From contig NC_081409.1 of the NCBI RefSeq assembly GCF_030272615.1, forward strand, positions 23,210,406 through 23,274,405: 64,000 nt of DNA. The letters are read 5' to 3'. The translations under genes and the position numbers were made by a program. Source of the stretch: Cryptomeria japonica (taxonomy: Eukaryota > Streptophyta > Pinopsida > Cupressales > Cupressaceae). The notes beneath the pieces were generated by a model that was given only the letters and a program-made list of their open reading frames with translations, did no database searches and was not told the origin of the DNA. The number at the start of each line of letters is the position of its first letter. Position 1 is the first letter of the stretch. Shown piece after piece: positions 46,266-59,955 of the stretch.

Positions 46266-47909
46266 ATATAGACCCTTGTTTTGGTTAAAACTGGGAGGAG
46301 GACGGTATTGAAAACAGGGAGAAATATGTAGAGTATAGTAAAGATAGAAGAAAGAATATAGAATGGAATATAGAATAGAGAATAGAGAATGGAATATAGA
46401 GTAGTGAATAGAGAAGAGAGGTGAAAGAATAGAGAAGAGAGAACTCAAGGGATTAAACAACATAGAGGTTTGGAAATCTAGACGTATTGCAGAAAGAATT
46501 GGAGAAGATCATCACTGATCATATCAGACTTGATTCAAATTTAAGAGGTAGGCTCTTAATTAAGGAATAGTTTATTATATATTTATAGAATAAGAATAGA
46601 ATTATATTGATAATTGTTTATTTTAGATCACTAATGAAGAAAGAGTTAAACTTTGAATTAGTTTATGCATTAGAAGACATGATAATTTATTTTGAAATTA
46701 CGCTTGAAGAAGCCATATAGGTATGTGCATTATGAAATGTCATCTTACTTAATATGTAGAAAATTACTGAATTTAGATAGTTGAATTCGTAAATCATAGA
46801 AAACACATGTTAGTGTCAAATTTAATATGTTATTTGAAGAAAGAATGTGTACTCATATTCTATTCATTTATATGTAAATATACATACATACATGTGTTAC
46901 ACCTTCTTATTTTAAATTATTGTCTTTGATTTACTTGAAAAGATAGAAGTGAAAGATTGATCTCTTTTTGGATATATATTTGTTTGTCCATGAAAGATTG
47001 TTTTCTTGCCAGATAAAATTGGTTTTAAATGAAATATTGTTTCCTTCTATTTCTATTTAATGAAAGATCATCTTCTTTAACATTGTATTTTTATTATGCA
47101 AGAAATAGGAAGCTAAAATTGAAAAATGAAAGATTGTTTTCTATATATTTATTTTAAGTTTCATCCGAACATTAGAAAAACTAGATATGCTTGTGTTTGT
47201 GGGAAAGTTACCTTTCGGGACGGGTGCCGAATGTGGAATCATAGAGAGAATAGTTTTCTTTTCCAAACTATCTTTTATTTCTATGCATGGTATTATACTC
47301 GACCGAGTAACTTATTGACCATTGAAATAGATGGATCTATATATGCTCTCTACCATATCCTTGATTGATCTTGCTTGTTTCTTAATGGAATTAGAAAAGT
47401 GAAAATGCGTGTATCATTCTAGGCATGCACCAGATTATATCTTGTCTATCGAATTCTATTTTCTAAGCAATTCATGTAGGGTCAAGTATTCTTGATTGAC
47501 CAAGAATTCCGAGGAAGTGTAAGCTTCAAGGTTGGGTGGAAAAAGCACCCGAATCTTGTTCTCGTCTTCATTCTAAAGATTGCATTGAAGATAGCTTGGA
47601 TTGCAGATCAAATGACACATCTCATTCTTTACTTTATATTTATCTTGTTATATGAACTTAAGGAATTTGAAAGGCCTAAGTATTGTATGTAGATATGATT
47701 GAGATACTACTTACATATTCTTATTGAATAAAGAATCTTTAACTCTAAAGAAATATCTTGTTTATTGTGATATCATTGGAATGATCATTTAGAGCTAAGA
47801 ATGGAATAATGAAAGATAATAGACTTATTAAAAGAATTATGAGATTATTTAAGATTAAAGAGTATTTCATTTTATTATAGAATTTAGAACATTTTACGTC
47901 TTTACATTT

Positions 47910-47921
47910 TGGTATCAAAGC
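47910..47921 (+). other. Primer binding site after LTR B
   Basis: TGGTATCAAAGC, one mismatch from the canonical site, three bases after the LTR end. Confidence 0.88.
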
Positions 47922-47997
47922 TATAGGTTTACAACACTAGGGCCTATGACCATTACACTAAAGAAACATTCCTTGATACATGAATTGTTGAATTGCA

Positions 47998-48490
47998 ATG
48001 GGTTCTAGAACTACTAGAGCTAGATCAAGCAACGAGAATGAAAGACTTGACCAGATTCTTGATCTTTTGAATTGGTAGAATGCTAGGATGGAGGGAATAG
48101 AACAAGGAGTTCAAAGAGTTGGTGAGGTTTGAAATGAACAACCTCAATTGGAAGAGAAACCTATAAATGGATTGCTAGAACTGGGGAACAACCTGATTAT
48201 CAAGCTAGGATTGAAGGGGAGTTATCCAAAGACTTGAAAATGGTAGCCCCACCTAAGGTCAATGGCAAGACCATTAGTGATGGTGTTGAAGCTTGGGTAA
48301 TTGAGATGGAGAAGTATTTTGAACTTCGTAACATGTCAAATGAAACTAAAGCAATATGAGTTGCTTATCGGCCTACTGGAGAAGTTGTGACATGGTGGGA
48401 TGATGAGAAATATGAGAAGGGAAAGGGAATCTCGCCTACCAAGACTATTCTAACTATCCTTATCAAGGAGATGAAAAAAAAAAAAATGTC
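47998..48490 (+). pseudogene. Ty3/Gypsy gag remnant
   Basis: From ATG at 47,998: NERLDQILDLLN, then after stops KVNGKTISDGVEAWVIEMEKYFE and PTGEVVTWWDDEK. These are the core helices of Gypsy (chromovirus-type) gag. It breaks down after an A-run at 48,475-48,486. Several TAG/TGA codons interrupt it. Confidence 0.75.
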
Positions 48491-50150
48491 TATATGAGCA
48501 TCTTCCTACTGAGTTAATAGTAATTAGTTCAGATGAGTCAGAAGGATATACCCCATTGATTTCGTGAGTAATAAACAAAGATGTTATTTTGCTAAAAAAG
48601 CAGTATGGTGCCAAAATAGGTAGAAGAAGAGTATCTCCTAGACTTAGCACATATAAATGGACACATATCTTGGATAATAGTCTCCTAAGTGGAGATGAGA
48701 ACTTTTAAGTATGTTTCTTATACAATATAGTTGTAGTTGAGATCTTATAACATTGATAGCTATCATAGGAACCTAGACGCATTGGATGCTTGATTTATTA
48801 AACTATGTTCCTAGACTAATATTATTCTAACTTGTTCTTGTGAAAGATATATATATTATTCTATTATACTCTATAGGGTAGGTATTATATGGAGGTATTA
48901 TTTGGATATAAATTATGGATGAAACCTTCATAAGGGCCTTTTCTTCTTCCATTTTATGCTCAAGTTGTATGATCCCTTTCGACACAATAGCGAAACTGTT
49001 GGTACTAAGTTTGATATTCTCTCTAGCATACTTTGGAAAGGATACCCCAAGGTGTTGTAACACTCCCTCATATGTGACTACTCTTAGTCACACAGTTATA
49101 TATCTAGTTTGATGCTTTATTTGGTTTATTGATGAATTCTTTGATTTTTGGTTATTTGGATTTGGCTTTTCTTAAGCCAATCATATTTTTCTTTTGTAAT
49201 CGGGCGAGTCACCAATTTTCTATCTCTATTTTTGTGGCCCTTAGTCACACTTGACTTATTGTTTCATTATGCACATTTTATAATTTATTGTTGAAATTGA
49301 TCATTGTTCTCTTAATCCTTATGGTGGCTAACCTAATGTTTAAATTTTTAGCATTTTTCGATTTACATAATGTATTCAATCCCTATAATGTTCATATAAA
49401 ACCCCTAATAGAATGTAGAAGGGAGTATAACTCAAAGAGTATGTCAAGCATAGTTGTCTGTATTAGTTAGGACAAAAATACCATGTAGGTGTATAATGTT
49501 TAGTGTGAGTGACTTCTATATGAGAAACAAGTGTGTAGGTCTCACAAAGGTATATATATATATGTAGAAGATAGAAAAATTTGTGTTCTTACTATCCTTG
49601 AGATCATGTGATCATGTATGATGTCTTTTGTTAATTAAAAGTTGGTGATGGAGTCTTGGACATCCAAGTACAAGTTGTGTTTGACGAAAATACACATTTA
49701 GAGTTAGTTGAGTATAGGTTGCGTTAGAAGATGCTCAACATATTCTATTACATTAAAATTTTCTATTCTTATGATTACCTTGTTAGTTGTTGGTTAAAGG
49801 TGTACCAAGTAGTTCCAAAATCTTTATGGGTTGTTAAAAGTTAGAGGACTGAAACAAAGTGAGTTAGTCGGAATATTAGAATATAAGGAATTCGAAGAGA
49901 GTCGAATGACGAATTCTCTTAAATCAAGAAAATATTTATCTACCATAGTTAATTTAAAGTCAAACTTGAGATAGAAATTGTTGTGGAATCACTTGGAAGA
50001 GAAACATTACCTAAAGGATAAGAAAGCTTTGGAAGTAGATTTTATGGATCATAGATAGATATGAGATAGGACTTGATGGTGACTAGGAATGTTAATGGAG
50101 GATGTATTCACTTAGAGGAAGAAACTTAAGAAAATTAATATTGCATAAGG
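48491..50150. other. Decayed internal domain without recognisable RT
   Basis: Protease, RT and RNase H would be expected here, but I see no DSG, FGL..AP or YxDD motif. A minus-strand frame (49,063-48,827) gives ARENIKLSTNSFAIVSKG and does not fit the element. TGTAACACTCCCTCATATG at 49,054 could be the edge of another insertion. A deletion or replacement is likely. Confidence 0.45.
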
Positions 50151-50159
50151 TATACAATA

Positions 50160-51290
50160 CACCTTATTTAGAACATTCGAAAGTGACAAAGATGGTAACT
50201 AAATTAAGAATTTTGTATTTCTTGCCTATATTCAAGAAAGAGGTGATTGAGTAAGTAGCACAATGTTTGGAATGCCAGTCAGTGAAATATGAGCATGTTC
50301 ATCCGAAAAGACTTTTATTTCAACATGTTATACTTGAGTATAAGTGACAAGTAACAAGTATGGATTTTATCCAAGGGTTGCCTATGACCAAAACACAAGC
50401 ATGATATCATCTTAGTAGTTTTTGATAAGTTGAGAAAAGTTTCACATTTCATACCTGGAAATCTTAAGGATGAATCATTGACTCTAGCGAAGAAATTTGT
50501 GCAAGAGATATTTTGATTGCATGGTGTACTAGAAACAATTATTTCAGATAGGGATACCGGGATGACATCTAAATTTTGAACAACATTGAATGCAGCTTTG
50601 GGAACCAGGTTGAAATTTAGTTCAACATATCATCCTCAGACTGATGGCCAAACAAAAGGGGTTAATTAGGTTGTGGAAGATCTTCTACGAATGTATTGCA
50701 TGGATCAGCAATACAAGTTTGAGGAGTATTTGCCTTTGGTTGAGTTTGCGTATAACAACTCTTTTCATGCATCTTTAGGGATGGCACCTTTTGAGGCACT
50801 CTATGGAAGAAAGTGTCACACACCCATTAGTTGGGATAGAATGGAAGATAGGATCATTATTGGTCTTGATATTCTCAAAGAAATGGATGAGTAGATGAAG
50901 TTGATCAGGACACGATTGAAAGAAGCAACCGATAGACAGAAAAGATATGCTGATAGAAACAAGACTTTCAAATAGTTTGCTATAGGAGATAAAGTCTTTT
51001 GAGGGTCAAGACTCATAAGAGCTCTATCTCATTTGGGAAATCATCAAAGTTGGCACCTAGATACGTGAGACCCTTTGATGTGCTAGAAGTTATAAATCTA
51101 GTTACAGGATCCGGGGGTGGTGCTAGTGGAGCCCATCCGAATCCTAGATCAACATAGCATGAAGCTACGTAGCAGAGATTTCATTCAGTATAAGGACCAG
51201 TGGGATCAGTATTCTGAGGATAGTTCTACATGGGAGGATGTTGAGATGATTGACCGTCATTTTCCTCATTTTCTTTCTTAGACTAGTATT
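50160..51290 (+). pseudogene. Ty3/Gypsy integrase with chromodomain-like tail
   Basis: Frames shift several times. The zinc-binding remnant CLECQSVK is near 50,265. The core has its first Asp in MDFIQGLP (about 50,360), its second in SDRDTGMTSKF (about 50,550) and TYHPQTDGQT. An open frame at 50,673-50,894 carries LVEFAYNNSFHASLGMAPFE and YGRKCHTP, which includes the catalytic Glu region. The C-terminal part (about 51,115-51,280) reads EPIRILDQHSMKLRSRDF and STWEDVEMI, matching the chromodomain-like tail of chromoviruses, which guides insertion to chromatin. Confidence 0.8.
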
Positions 51291-51473
51291 TGCTTAGTGC
51301 ATGAGATACCTTGGTACTCTGATTTGATTTACATGTTGTGAACTTGGATAACATGGATGTTATTGTTATTGTTTATGTTTTGATTTGAGACTATGACATA
51401 TGGTTAATATTCTATGATGTTGAAATACTATGTGCTTATTGATAAATAATAAAACATTGAGATGATGTCTCTT

Positions 51474-51488
51474 TCAAGTGGAGAAGGA
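51474..51488 (+). other. Polypurine tract of the Gypsy element
   Basis: AAGTGGAGAAGGA directly precedes TGTCACGAACC at 51,489, the start of LTR C. Confidence 0.8.
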
Positions 51489-52291
51489 TGTCACGAACCG
51501 TATTTATCTATAATTAGTTATTTTGAAAATGATGCTTATTTTATTTATTTATGAAATCGAAATGAAATGGAAATGGAAGTTTTAGTGAAATAGATGATAA
51601 TGAAATAAGAGTTAAAATGCAATGAAATGATTTACATGCAATTGAATGATCAGTATTATTTTTATTATGAAATTTGGATCGTCATTGCTAATGAGCAATT
51701 GAGTGCAAGTGAATGCAGGAACAGGTGAACGCAAATGAAGGCGAGAACATGGTTCAGGTAGAGTTGTTTTAGCTCTTAGACTTTGCTAAAATAAATGGGA
51801 ATCTCACACACCATATTAGAATTTCTAATCTGCATCTTGCAAAGATAGACGATTTAAATGACTTTATTTGAGTGTTTGTTTAAGTTGGAATGATGAATTT
51901 GTAATGAGTAGTTTTAATTGAAATTATTTTAATTCAAAGAAAGATTGACTTAAATTTTTGTTAAATGATTATACAAGTATTTTGATGTTGTATGTACAAC
52001 ATGTGAAATGGATTAAATATCACGCTTATATTTTCACTTCTTGATTTTTAGATAATGATATATATAAACATATATATATATATATACGTATATGAATTAT
52101 ATGATGTCTTGAAAACGAAAAGATAATTAAAGGATTGATTTATTAATATAGTTATATTTTTATATATATAATCACACGTATTATATATATGAGTTCGAAT
52201 AATAATTCGATCATATATATATATATACGCATGTAATTATTATATATGTAAATATAGTTTTGAAATTAAACTATTTTATTTTATGAAAAGT

Positions 52292-52618
<327 letters not shown>

Positions 52619-53366
52619 TGAAAAGCGGCTTATTTTGAAAAGTATAATAACTGATATGATATTGGCATATTTATTTCATATTTAATAGACATATTGCATG
52701 TTTATAGGGAGAAGTCGATATTAGTGAAGTCGACTTGGTATGGACTTAAACGCCACTAAGACTAAGAAACGATTTGCAAGGGGGAGTTGATAAGAATATC
52801 GACCATGTAACTTATATATATTAGGGTGGCAGACTTATTTTATAGGAAAGCATATTGCATAGTGGGAGTCGATGATATAACCAACAAACCCATGTAGCAT
52901 TCTAATTGGGAAAGGAGTGGGGGTTAGTTACAAACACTGACTACCCCACGTAATCTTATTTGTAGCAAAAGGAGTTGATAGCGTATTGACTCTGCAACCA
53001 TACTAGCATTGTTGTGTTTGAACTTTCAATGAACTCATTGAGTCCAAATGAGAGACAAATTCAATGTTCATAGTGTTTAAATATATCATGATCTCTATCC
53101 TGCAAATAACCACACCTACGTGGTGCTTTCAATTTTCTATAAACGTGGCATGAACAAATAGTTACATGGATGACCAGTCCACATGATAATAATGAACTCA
53201 AATGGTATGCCACATGAACGCAATATAACAGAGTTCAAATTCTAATAGGACTATTATCATAACTATAACAATTAGAGGTGTCGAATATAAAACTCAAATA
53301 ACAGTCCACCAGTCTAAGATTTTGGCTCTAAAATAGGAAGAAATATAGATTGGATCAGTATATATA

Positions 53367-54277
53367 TGTTTGGATCCAAGAACACTGAGAGGGGGGGTGA
53401 ATCAGTGTTCTGTCGGAATGAACAATTTTTAACTTTCTAGACCATGCATATATATACTGGTAAACAAATAAGCATATAACAAGAAGAAAAGAAACCATCC
53501 ACATAAATGTACACCATAACACACAAAGTTTATACGTGGAAAACCTCAATGAAGAAAAACCACAGTGGGATTTGTGACCCACAATATCAGTTCACTGGCC
53601 ATATGAAAAGATATTACATATAATAGGGGCCTGCACTTGCAGGAAGGCACACTGCCTAGAGCATACTGCTCATCACTAAAGAGCCTCACTCACTACAAGA
53701 TTTCTGCCAAAATAAATTACTGAAAATGAACTCAAGAGTGCATCTACTATGCCAAAAAGAGTTTCGGTTCTGGTTCTGCTCTGTATCAGTTCATAAACTC
53801 TGAACTGCTACCGGTATCACTTCTCCTCCAAGAATTCTTTCCAAGATATCTACAGATCATTGTATGATATATCATTCGCATACAAAATTATCTCCATACA
53901 TATATTCCACATCATAGAGTTCTTCTATATTCTCTTATATCCACACATATCATATATCTTTCTCTATTACAAAAATAACCTAGTAGATTGACCTATATAC
54001 CTATTACAAATGATATGCCTTATGTCGGCTTACAATACATTTACGAAAATGTCGGTCTTGACAATAATAATTATAAAATGATTTAAGTAAATCCTCCTTG
54101 ATGTCGGCTTCTGAAGAAGTGTTGATGCCATTGCTCGTGTCGGTGCCAGTGTAGCTGTGAATGCTCCAAAGCCGGTATCTGTCGGTATATGCTTCCTAGT
54201 GTTGGTTTATGACTTCCATAATATCTTGTTGCCATCAATGAAAACAAAATGAATCCAATGAGTGTCAATTGCCAACA
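53367..54277 (-). mobile_element. Solo Copia-type LTR in LTR C (911 bp)
   Basis: Same length, orientation, insertion point and ATATA flanks (53,362-53,366 and 54,278-54,282) as the solo LTR in B, with scattered substitutions. The two are copies of one insertion event. Confidence 0.9.
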
Positions 54278-55205
54278 ATATAGACCCTTGTTTTGGTTAA
54301 AACTGGGAGGAGAATGGTATTGAAAATGGGGAGAAATATGTAGAGTATAGTAAAGATAGAAGAAAGAATATAGAATGGAATATAGAATAGAGAATAGAGA
54401 ATGGAATATAGAGTAGTGAATAGAGAAGAGAGGTGAAATAATAGAGAAGAGAGAACTCAAGAGATTAAACAACATTAGAAAAACTAGATATGCTTGTGTT
54501 TGTGGGAAAGTTACCTTCCGAGACGGGTGCCGAATGTGGAATCATAGAGAATAGTTTTCTTTTCCAAACTATCTTTTATTTCTATGCATGGCATTATACT
54601 CAGTCGAGTAACTTATTGACCATTGAAATAGATGGATCTATATATGCTCTCTACCATATCCTTGATTGACCTTGCTTGTTTCTTAATGGAATTAGAAAAG
54701 TGAAAATGCATGTATCATTCTAGGCACGCACCAGATTATATCTTGTCTATCGAATTCTATTTTCTAAGAAATTCATGTAGGGTCGGGTATTCTTGATTGA
54801 CCAAGAATTCCGGGAAAGTGTAAGCTTCAAGGTTGGGTGGAAAAAGCACCCGAATCTTGTTCTCGTCTTCATTCTAAAGATTGCATTGAAGATAGCTTGG
54901 ATTGCAAATCAAATGACACATCTCATCCTGTACTTTATATTTATCTTGTTATATGAACTTAAGGAATTTGAAAGGCCTAAGTATTGTATGTAGATATGAT
55001 TGAGATACTACTTACATATTCTTATTGAATAAAGAATCTTTAACTCTAGAAATATCTTGTTTATTGTGATATCATTGGAATGATCATTTAGAGCTAAGAA
55101 TGGAATAATGAAAGATAATAGACTTATTAAAGGAATTATGAGATTATTTAAGAATAAATGGTATTTCATTTTATTTTAGAATTTAGAACGTTTTATGTCT
55201 TTACA

Positions 55206-55210
55206 AGTTG
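55206..55210. other. Right target-site duplication AGTTG
   Basis: Matches 18,657-18,661; host repeat sequence resumes immediately. Confidence 0.88.
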
Positions 55211-56847
55211 TTGTTAAGTTGTATCTTGTATGCCATTGTTCTCTAGAGAGGGAATTAAATTAGGTGTTTTTGTCCTTTTTAAATGGTTTCAATCCTTAAT
55301 AACTATATATTTGCTAGTAAAATTGAAGGTTTTATGACATGTGAGAATGTTTCCTTCATAGAAATGTCCTAGAAAATTTTTCTCCATGGTTTTTGGCTTT
55401 GTTGTTATTAAGCTGTATCTTTCTAATGACATATTATTCTCTAGAGTAGGAATTGCCATTATTCTTTAATATTTATTCTAGTGTCTTTTAGGTTACCATA
55501 GCTATGGACATTTTCTTCTCCTTAAATAGACTCAACCTCTAGCAACTATGTAATTACTAGTAGAGTTGAAGATTTTATGACGTGACAATGACTCCCTCAC
55601 CAAGTGTCCCAAAAAAAATGCCTAAGGTTTTGGTTTTTGTTATGGTTAAGTTGCATCTTTCTTGTCATATTATATTTTAGTAAGAATCAAATTACGTATT
55701 TTTTGTCCTTTTTTAAATGGTCTCTATCTTTAGTAAATTCATAATTGTTAGTAGAATTGAAGGTTTTATGACATGTAAGAATGACTCTCTCACTAAATGT
55801 CTTAAAAAAATTGTCCCTAAGATTTTTGGCTTTGTTGGTGTTGTGTTTGTATATTTCTAATGTCATATTATATTGTTTCCAAAAGTATGGAGTTTTTAGC
55901 TAAAGTTTTCTTTTTAGTTGTTGCTAAGTTGCATCATTCTACGCCATATCATTCTCTAGAGTAGGAATTAAATTAGGTATTTTAAATGGTTTCAATCCTT
56001 AGTAACTACATTATTGCTAGTAGAATTGAAGGTTATATGACATGTGACAATGAATCCTTTGTAGAAATGTTCTAGAAAATTTCTCTCCATGATTTTTAGA
56101 TTTGTTTTTGTTAAGTTGTATATTTTTAATGACATATTATTCTCTAGAGTAGGAATTGACATTATTTTTTCATATTTATTGTGGTGTCTTTTAGGCTACA
56201 ATAAATGTGGGCATTTTCATCTCCTTTAAATAGCCTTAGCCTATAGTAACTATGTAATTGTTATTAGAGTTGAATATTTTATGACATCTGACAATAAATC
56301 CCTCACTAAGTGTCCCAAAAAGCTTGCCTCAAAGGATTTGGCTTTTTGTTGTTGTTAAGGTGTATCTTTTTGATATCATATTATTCTCTAGAGCAATTTG
56401 GAATTACTTTTTTATATTTATTATGGTTCCTTTAGGCTACCATAATTGAGGGAATTTTCTATCCCTTTTAAATGACCTCAACATTTAGTAACTATATAAT
56501 TTCTTGTCGAATTGAAGGTTTTGCAATAGTGACAAGACCCCTCTCTCAAGTATCGCAAGAAATGTTTTCTCAAGGTTTTGGTTTTCTTGTTGTTAAGTTG
56601 CAAATTTTCTATGTCATCTTGTTCTCTAAGAGTAGGAACTAATATATATATATACATTATGGTTCCTTTTAGGCTATCACACTTATGGACATTTTGTCCT
56701 CTATAAACAACCTCAGCCTTTAGTGACTATGTAATTGCAAGCAGAATAAGGTTTTCATAAGAAAGAAGTTGTATACCATCAATATGGAGGATGGTGGGTA
56801 TGTGGCCAAACATCTAAATTCCTTCAATTTGGTAGTTACCAAGATAC
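55211..56847. repeat. Old Copia-derived repeat, third copy, right part with 245-bp array
   Basis: Continues the sequence interrupted at 18,661. Unit anchors lie near 55,312, 55,556, 55,747, 56,023, 56,270, 56,510 and 56,738, with spacings of 244, 191, 276, 247, 240 and 228. It ends in the segment GGTGGGTATGTGGCCAAACA (56,789), shared with 2,581 and 7,079, where the next LTR element interrupts it. Confidence 0.82.
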
Positions 56848-57993
56848 TGTTACTACTTATCAAGTTGCCATTAGTTTTTATATTCAAAGTCATACTATAT
56901 ATTCTAGTCGGTTAGCACTATCGAATCATGCAGTTGGTATAATAGAGAAGTCGGTATGCACAGTCTAGTCGGTTACAGAAGAAAGTAGTCACAAAACGTA
57001 GTACACACTGGGCTGTCTACCGAGTATCTTTCTATGACTATCGAGTAGTAAAGATGACACACCGAGTTGATATTCACTGAGTGAAACGTGTTACTAGATA
57101 CATTGAACCCGGACATGCATATGAAAACGTGTTACAAGATCGAGGCACATCTAACCGTTATTACATTGGAAATTGCACTAGAAGATTGTGTATGATTGCG
57201 AGGTCAATCTAACCAATGAAATATTTTGTTTAGTTATTCATTCGAGGAATCTTGTTTGTAAGATCGAAGCAATGAATTAGATCACCATTTTTAGAGATCT
57301 ATTTATACAACATGAGTTAAGTGTATGTATGCATGGAAGAAGACTGTTACAGAGACATAGAGGTCACCGAGAAGGTTTTCATAGAACAATCAAAGAACAG
57401 AGTAAACAGAAGGGTTTACCGAGTTACTATATGGGTTATCGAGGTATGCTATAAGCAAGGTAATCTATTCTGAGCACATAGAATCTGCTATAACATTTCA
57501 GATGTAAAGTTGCAGATATTTATAATGATTTTATTGTAATATTGTGAAGTTGTAAGAGAAACCTTTAACAGGGTAAAAGACTCTAATCAAGTCTATAAAT
57601 TGTAAAGCCTCTAACTAGGTGTAGCATTCAGAATAAATATTCTAAATCCTTTAGCAAGGTAGATCTAATAGATCTTGTTACTCCTAATAGGGTAAGCTAT
57701 CAGAAATAGCTAAATGTAGCTCTAACCGAGCATTCTTTATTATTGCAATAGTGAAGTTGTGGGTGCCATCCCCACTGCAGTTTTTCTCTCTAACCAAGAG
57801 TTTCTGCGTAATCAAAATATATGTGTTATGGAGTGAATCATGTATGATTGTTATCTATTTGTTTTAACTTTATTTTATGTTACTGCACTATTCTATTTAT
57901 GCATAATAATAAAGTTATTATTTAAGAAAAGTTTTGGAGTACTGATTCACACCTCCCCTCTCAGTACATTAGCTTTCCATATTGGGCCTAACA
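56848..57993 (+). mobile_element. 5' LTR of the coiled-coil-gag element (1,146 bp)
   Basis: TGTTACTACTTATCAAG .. CCTCCCCTCTCAG...TTGGGCCTAACA, with TG..CA ends, followed by a perfect primer site. The ..CTCTCAG..CCTAACA ending is shared with the Copia LTR at 10,884. Repeated phrases TACCGAGT, TCGGTTA and TCTAACC run through it. No 3' LTR lies in the window. Confidence 0.85.
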
Positions 57994-57995
57994 AT

Positions 57996-58007
57996 TGGTA
58001 TCAGAGC
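57996..58007 (+). other. Primer binding site
   Basis: TGGTATCAGAGC, a perfect match to the initiator-tRNA site, two bases after the LTR. Confidence 0.93.
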
Positions 58008-58055
58008 TTGAATCTTGGAAAATGGTTTAACTACCTAAAGAGAAAGATCTTATCA

Positions 58056-59408
58056 ATGGAAGGCTATAAAAAATCTCAGAGGATTGTGTATTTGCAAGAA
58101 GAGCTGGATCATGCTAATCAAGTGATTGTAGACATGCAAAGGCAAATGCAAAAATCTCTGAAAGTAAGAAGAAGATTATTTGATGACTTGCAGGATTCTC
58201 AAGAGTTAGTGGAACAAATTGAGACATCATCTGAGAACAGTATATCTGAAGAGACTGAAGAAGTGATTGGAGTATTGAAAGAAAAGAACAAAGCATTGGC
58301 TGATCAACTAAAAGCAATGAAAAGAGAACAAGAACATTTCAGTACATTGATGACTGAAAATCTAGATGCGTTGAGGACAACTGAGGATAAAGCAAGAGAT
58401 CTACAAAGAGAGAAACAACAACTTGAAGTCTTAGTATCTGATAAGAATGATGAAATCATAAGGTTGACTAGAATTCAACAAAATATGACAGATCAACTAG
58501 GTTATGCACATCATGAAGCAATTCTAAAGAATGATGAAAATCAAGCATTGAAATTTGAAGTATCAAGGTTGACCGATGAACTTGAAATAGAGAAGAAATC
58601 CAAAGAAACATTGAAGAAGAGTTATGAAGCATCAAAGATGTTGGATGAGCAACTGAATATAAGAAGACCCAACAAAGATGCAGGACTCAGTTACAAAGGA
58701 AAAGACTCTACCGAGAAAGGAATTCATACTACCGAGAGAGGAGAATCATCAAAGAAAGCTGGAAACAGGAATAACATCAAAAGAAAGAAGCCTATTTGCT
58801 ACTACTGTGGAAATCAAGGTCATACTACCAACATATGCCAAATCAGAAAAGGTAAGCAACCGAATATCACTAAGTCCAATGGTTATTGTTACAATTGCAA
58901 TAAATATGGTCACACATCTAATCAATGTAGGACAAAGTCTGTTAACAACCATCAGAAGGCAAAATTCAAAGGGTTTTGTAGAAACTGCAATAGATATGGA
59001 CATAGTACTGAGAAGTGCTAGTCTAAGCAAAAGAACTACATGTGGTCTGCACAACGAGCAAACACTAGAGGTTACCGAACTCACACAATTCCTTACCAAC
59101 AATATGTAGCAGTACCATGGGATTACAATACAAGGATATGGTGCGAATATTGTGGAAGATATGGACATATTAGTGCCAACTGTTTTATAAGGTTTGGAAT
59201 GAACAACCGAAGATCATGGAGAAATCCTGGTATGGCATGTTTTCATTATCACAAAGTTGGACATTTAGCTGGAGATTGTAGAGATCAACCTAGAAAAGAC
59301 ACTGAGGAGATAAAAGAAAAATTAAAGATGATTTGGAAAAAGAAGGAAATCATGTCAGATGAAGAAAGCACCTTACCTACCGAGTTAGGTGCACTTATTC
59401 CAAATTAA
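58056..59408 (+). CDS. Coiled-coil, multi-zinc-knuckle gag-like protein (one in-frame stop)
   Basis: I start at ATG 58,056, just inside the primer site; the frame is also open upstream into the LTR. Residues about 10-220 are a long Glu/Lys/Gln-rich coiled coil. CCHC knuckles follow: CYYCGNQGHTTNIC (58,797), CYNCNKYGHTSNQC (58,887) and CRNCNRYGHSTEKC (58,977). TAG at 59,019 interrupts, then the same frame continues with CEYCGRYGHISANC (59,142) and CFHYHKVGHLAGDC (59,238), the last missing its second Cys. Zinc knuckles bind nucleic acid. A Copia UBN2 gag core is not seen, so the particle-forming part may be replaced by the coiled coil. TAG could be a decayed CAG or a read-through site. Confidence 0.8.
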
Positions 59409-59955
59409 TCAAAAAAGGTATGAAGGGACTGCATTCTCTGAAAGTTAAAATCTTAACAGTTTCAATTCTATTATGTACTAAATTCAAAATCTGCATAGTC
59501 AAGATGCATTAGGAAGTTTGAAATTCTATCAAAAGTACTTTACAGGAAACCTGTCAAGTAAGTGTATATAGGAAGCCTGTCAAATCGGTAAATGAAGGAA
59601 ATTTAGTTACTCGGTTAAAACGAAAGAAAGGAGAGTAAATCGGTTAAAGGTGAACCGAGTGCATTTAATGTTTTTGACCTAACCCGCACAGAGCCCGATA
59701 AGGTATTTTGTGTACTTAAAGGTATTTTCGCGGTCATTTTCTTTCACCAAGTTTTCAAGAGAGCAGAGCAGAGCGAATCAAGGTGATCAAACCTCATTCA
59801 AAGTGAATCCAAGGTATTTACATCAAATCTCATTACACTGTTAAGCTGGTTTCCGATCTTGTAAAATTGCTATTATCTACTGAGTGTGAATCGTCTACCG
59901 TTTGTAAACCATCAAACCCTAAGGATAGTTTGCTAGTTTTATCTGAAATTTACAA
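59409..59955 (+). other. Spacer between gag and second ORF
   Basis: No protease or pol motif. GAGAGCAGAGCAGAGCGAATC at 59,759 resembles GAGAGCAGAGTGCAGAGCGA at 63,004 upstream of the PMD-like gene, suggesting a leader-like sequence. TACTTAAAGG at 59,714 is a weak TATA candidate. It may hold an internal promoter for the next ORF. Confidence 0.4.

Larger units (their letters stand above)
44122..47906 (+). mobile_element. Long Gypsy LTR B, missing its first ~364 bp
   Basis: Starts abruptly within the LTR at a TTTAAAT microhomology (LTR C counterpart 51,853). It ends ..TTTACGTCTTTACA at 47,906 before a second primer site, and contains the solo LTR at 45,355-46,265. The missing start, together with the missing internal domain between A and B, marks a deletion of one internal region plus the LTR head. 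Confidence 0.88.

Noticed and set aside
57840-58055. Gag start at ATG 57,840
   Set aside because: It lies inside the 5' LTR and reads through the LTR end and primer site; the first ATG inside the element (58,056) is more plausible.
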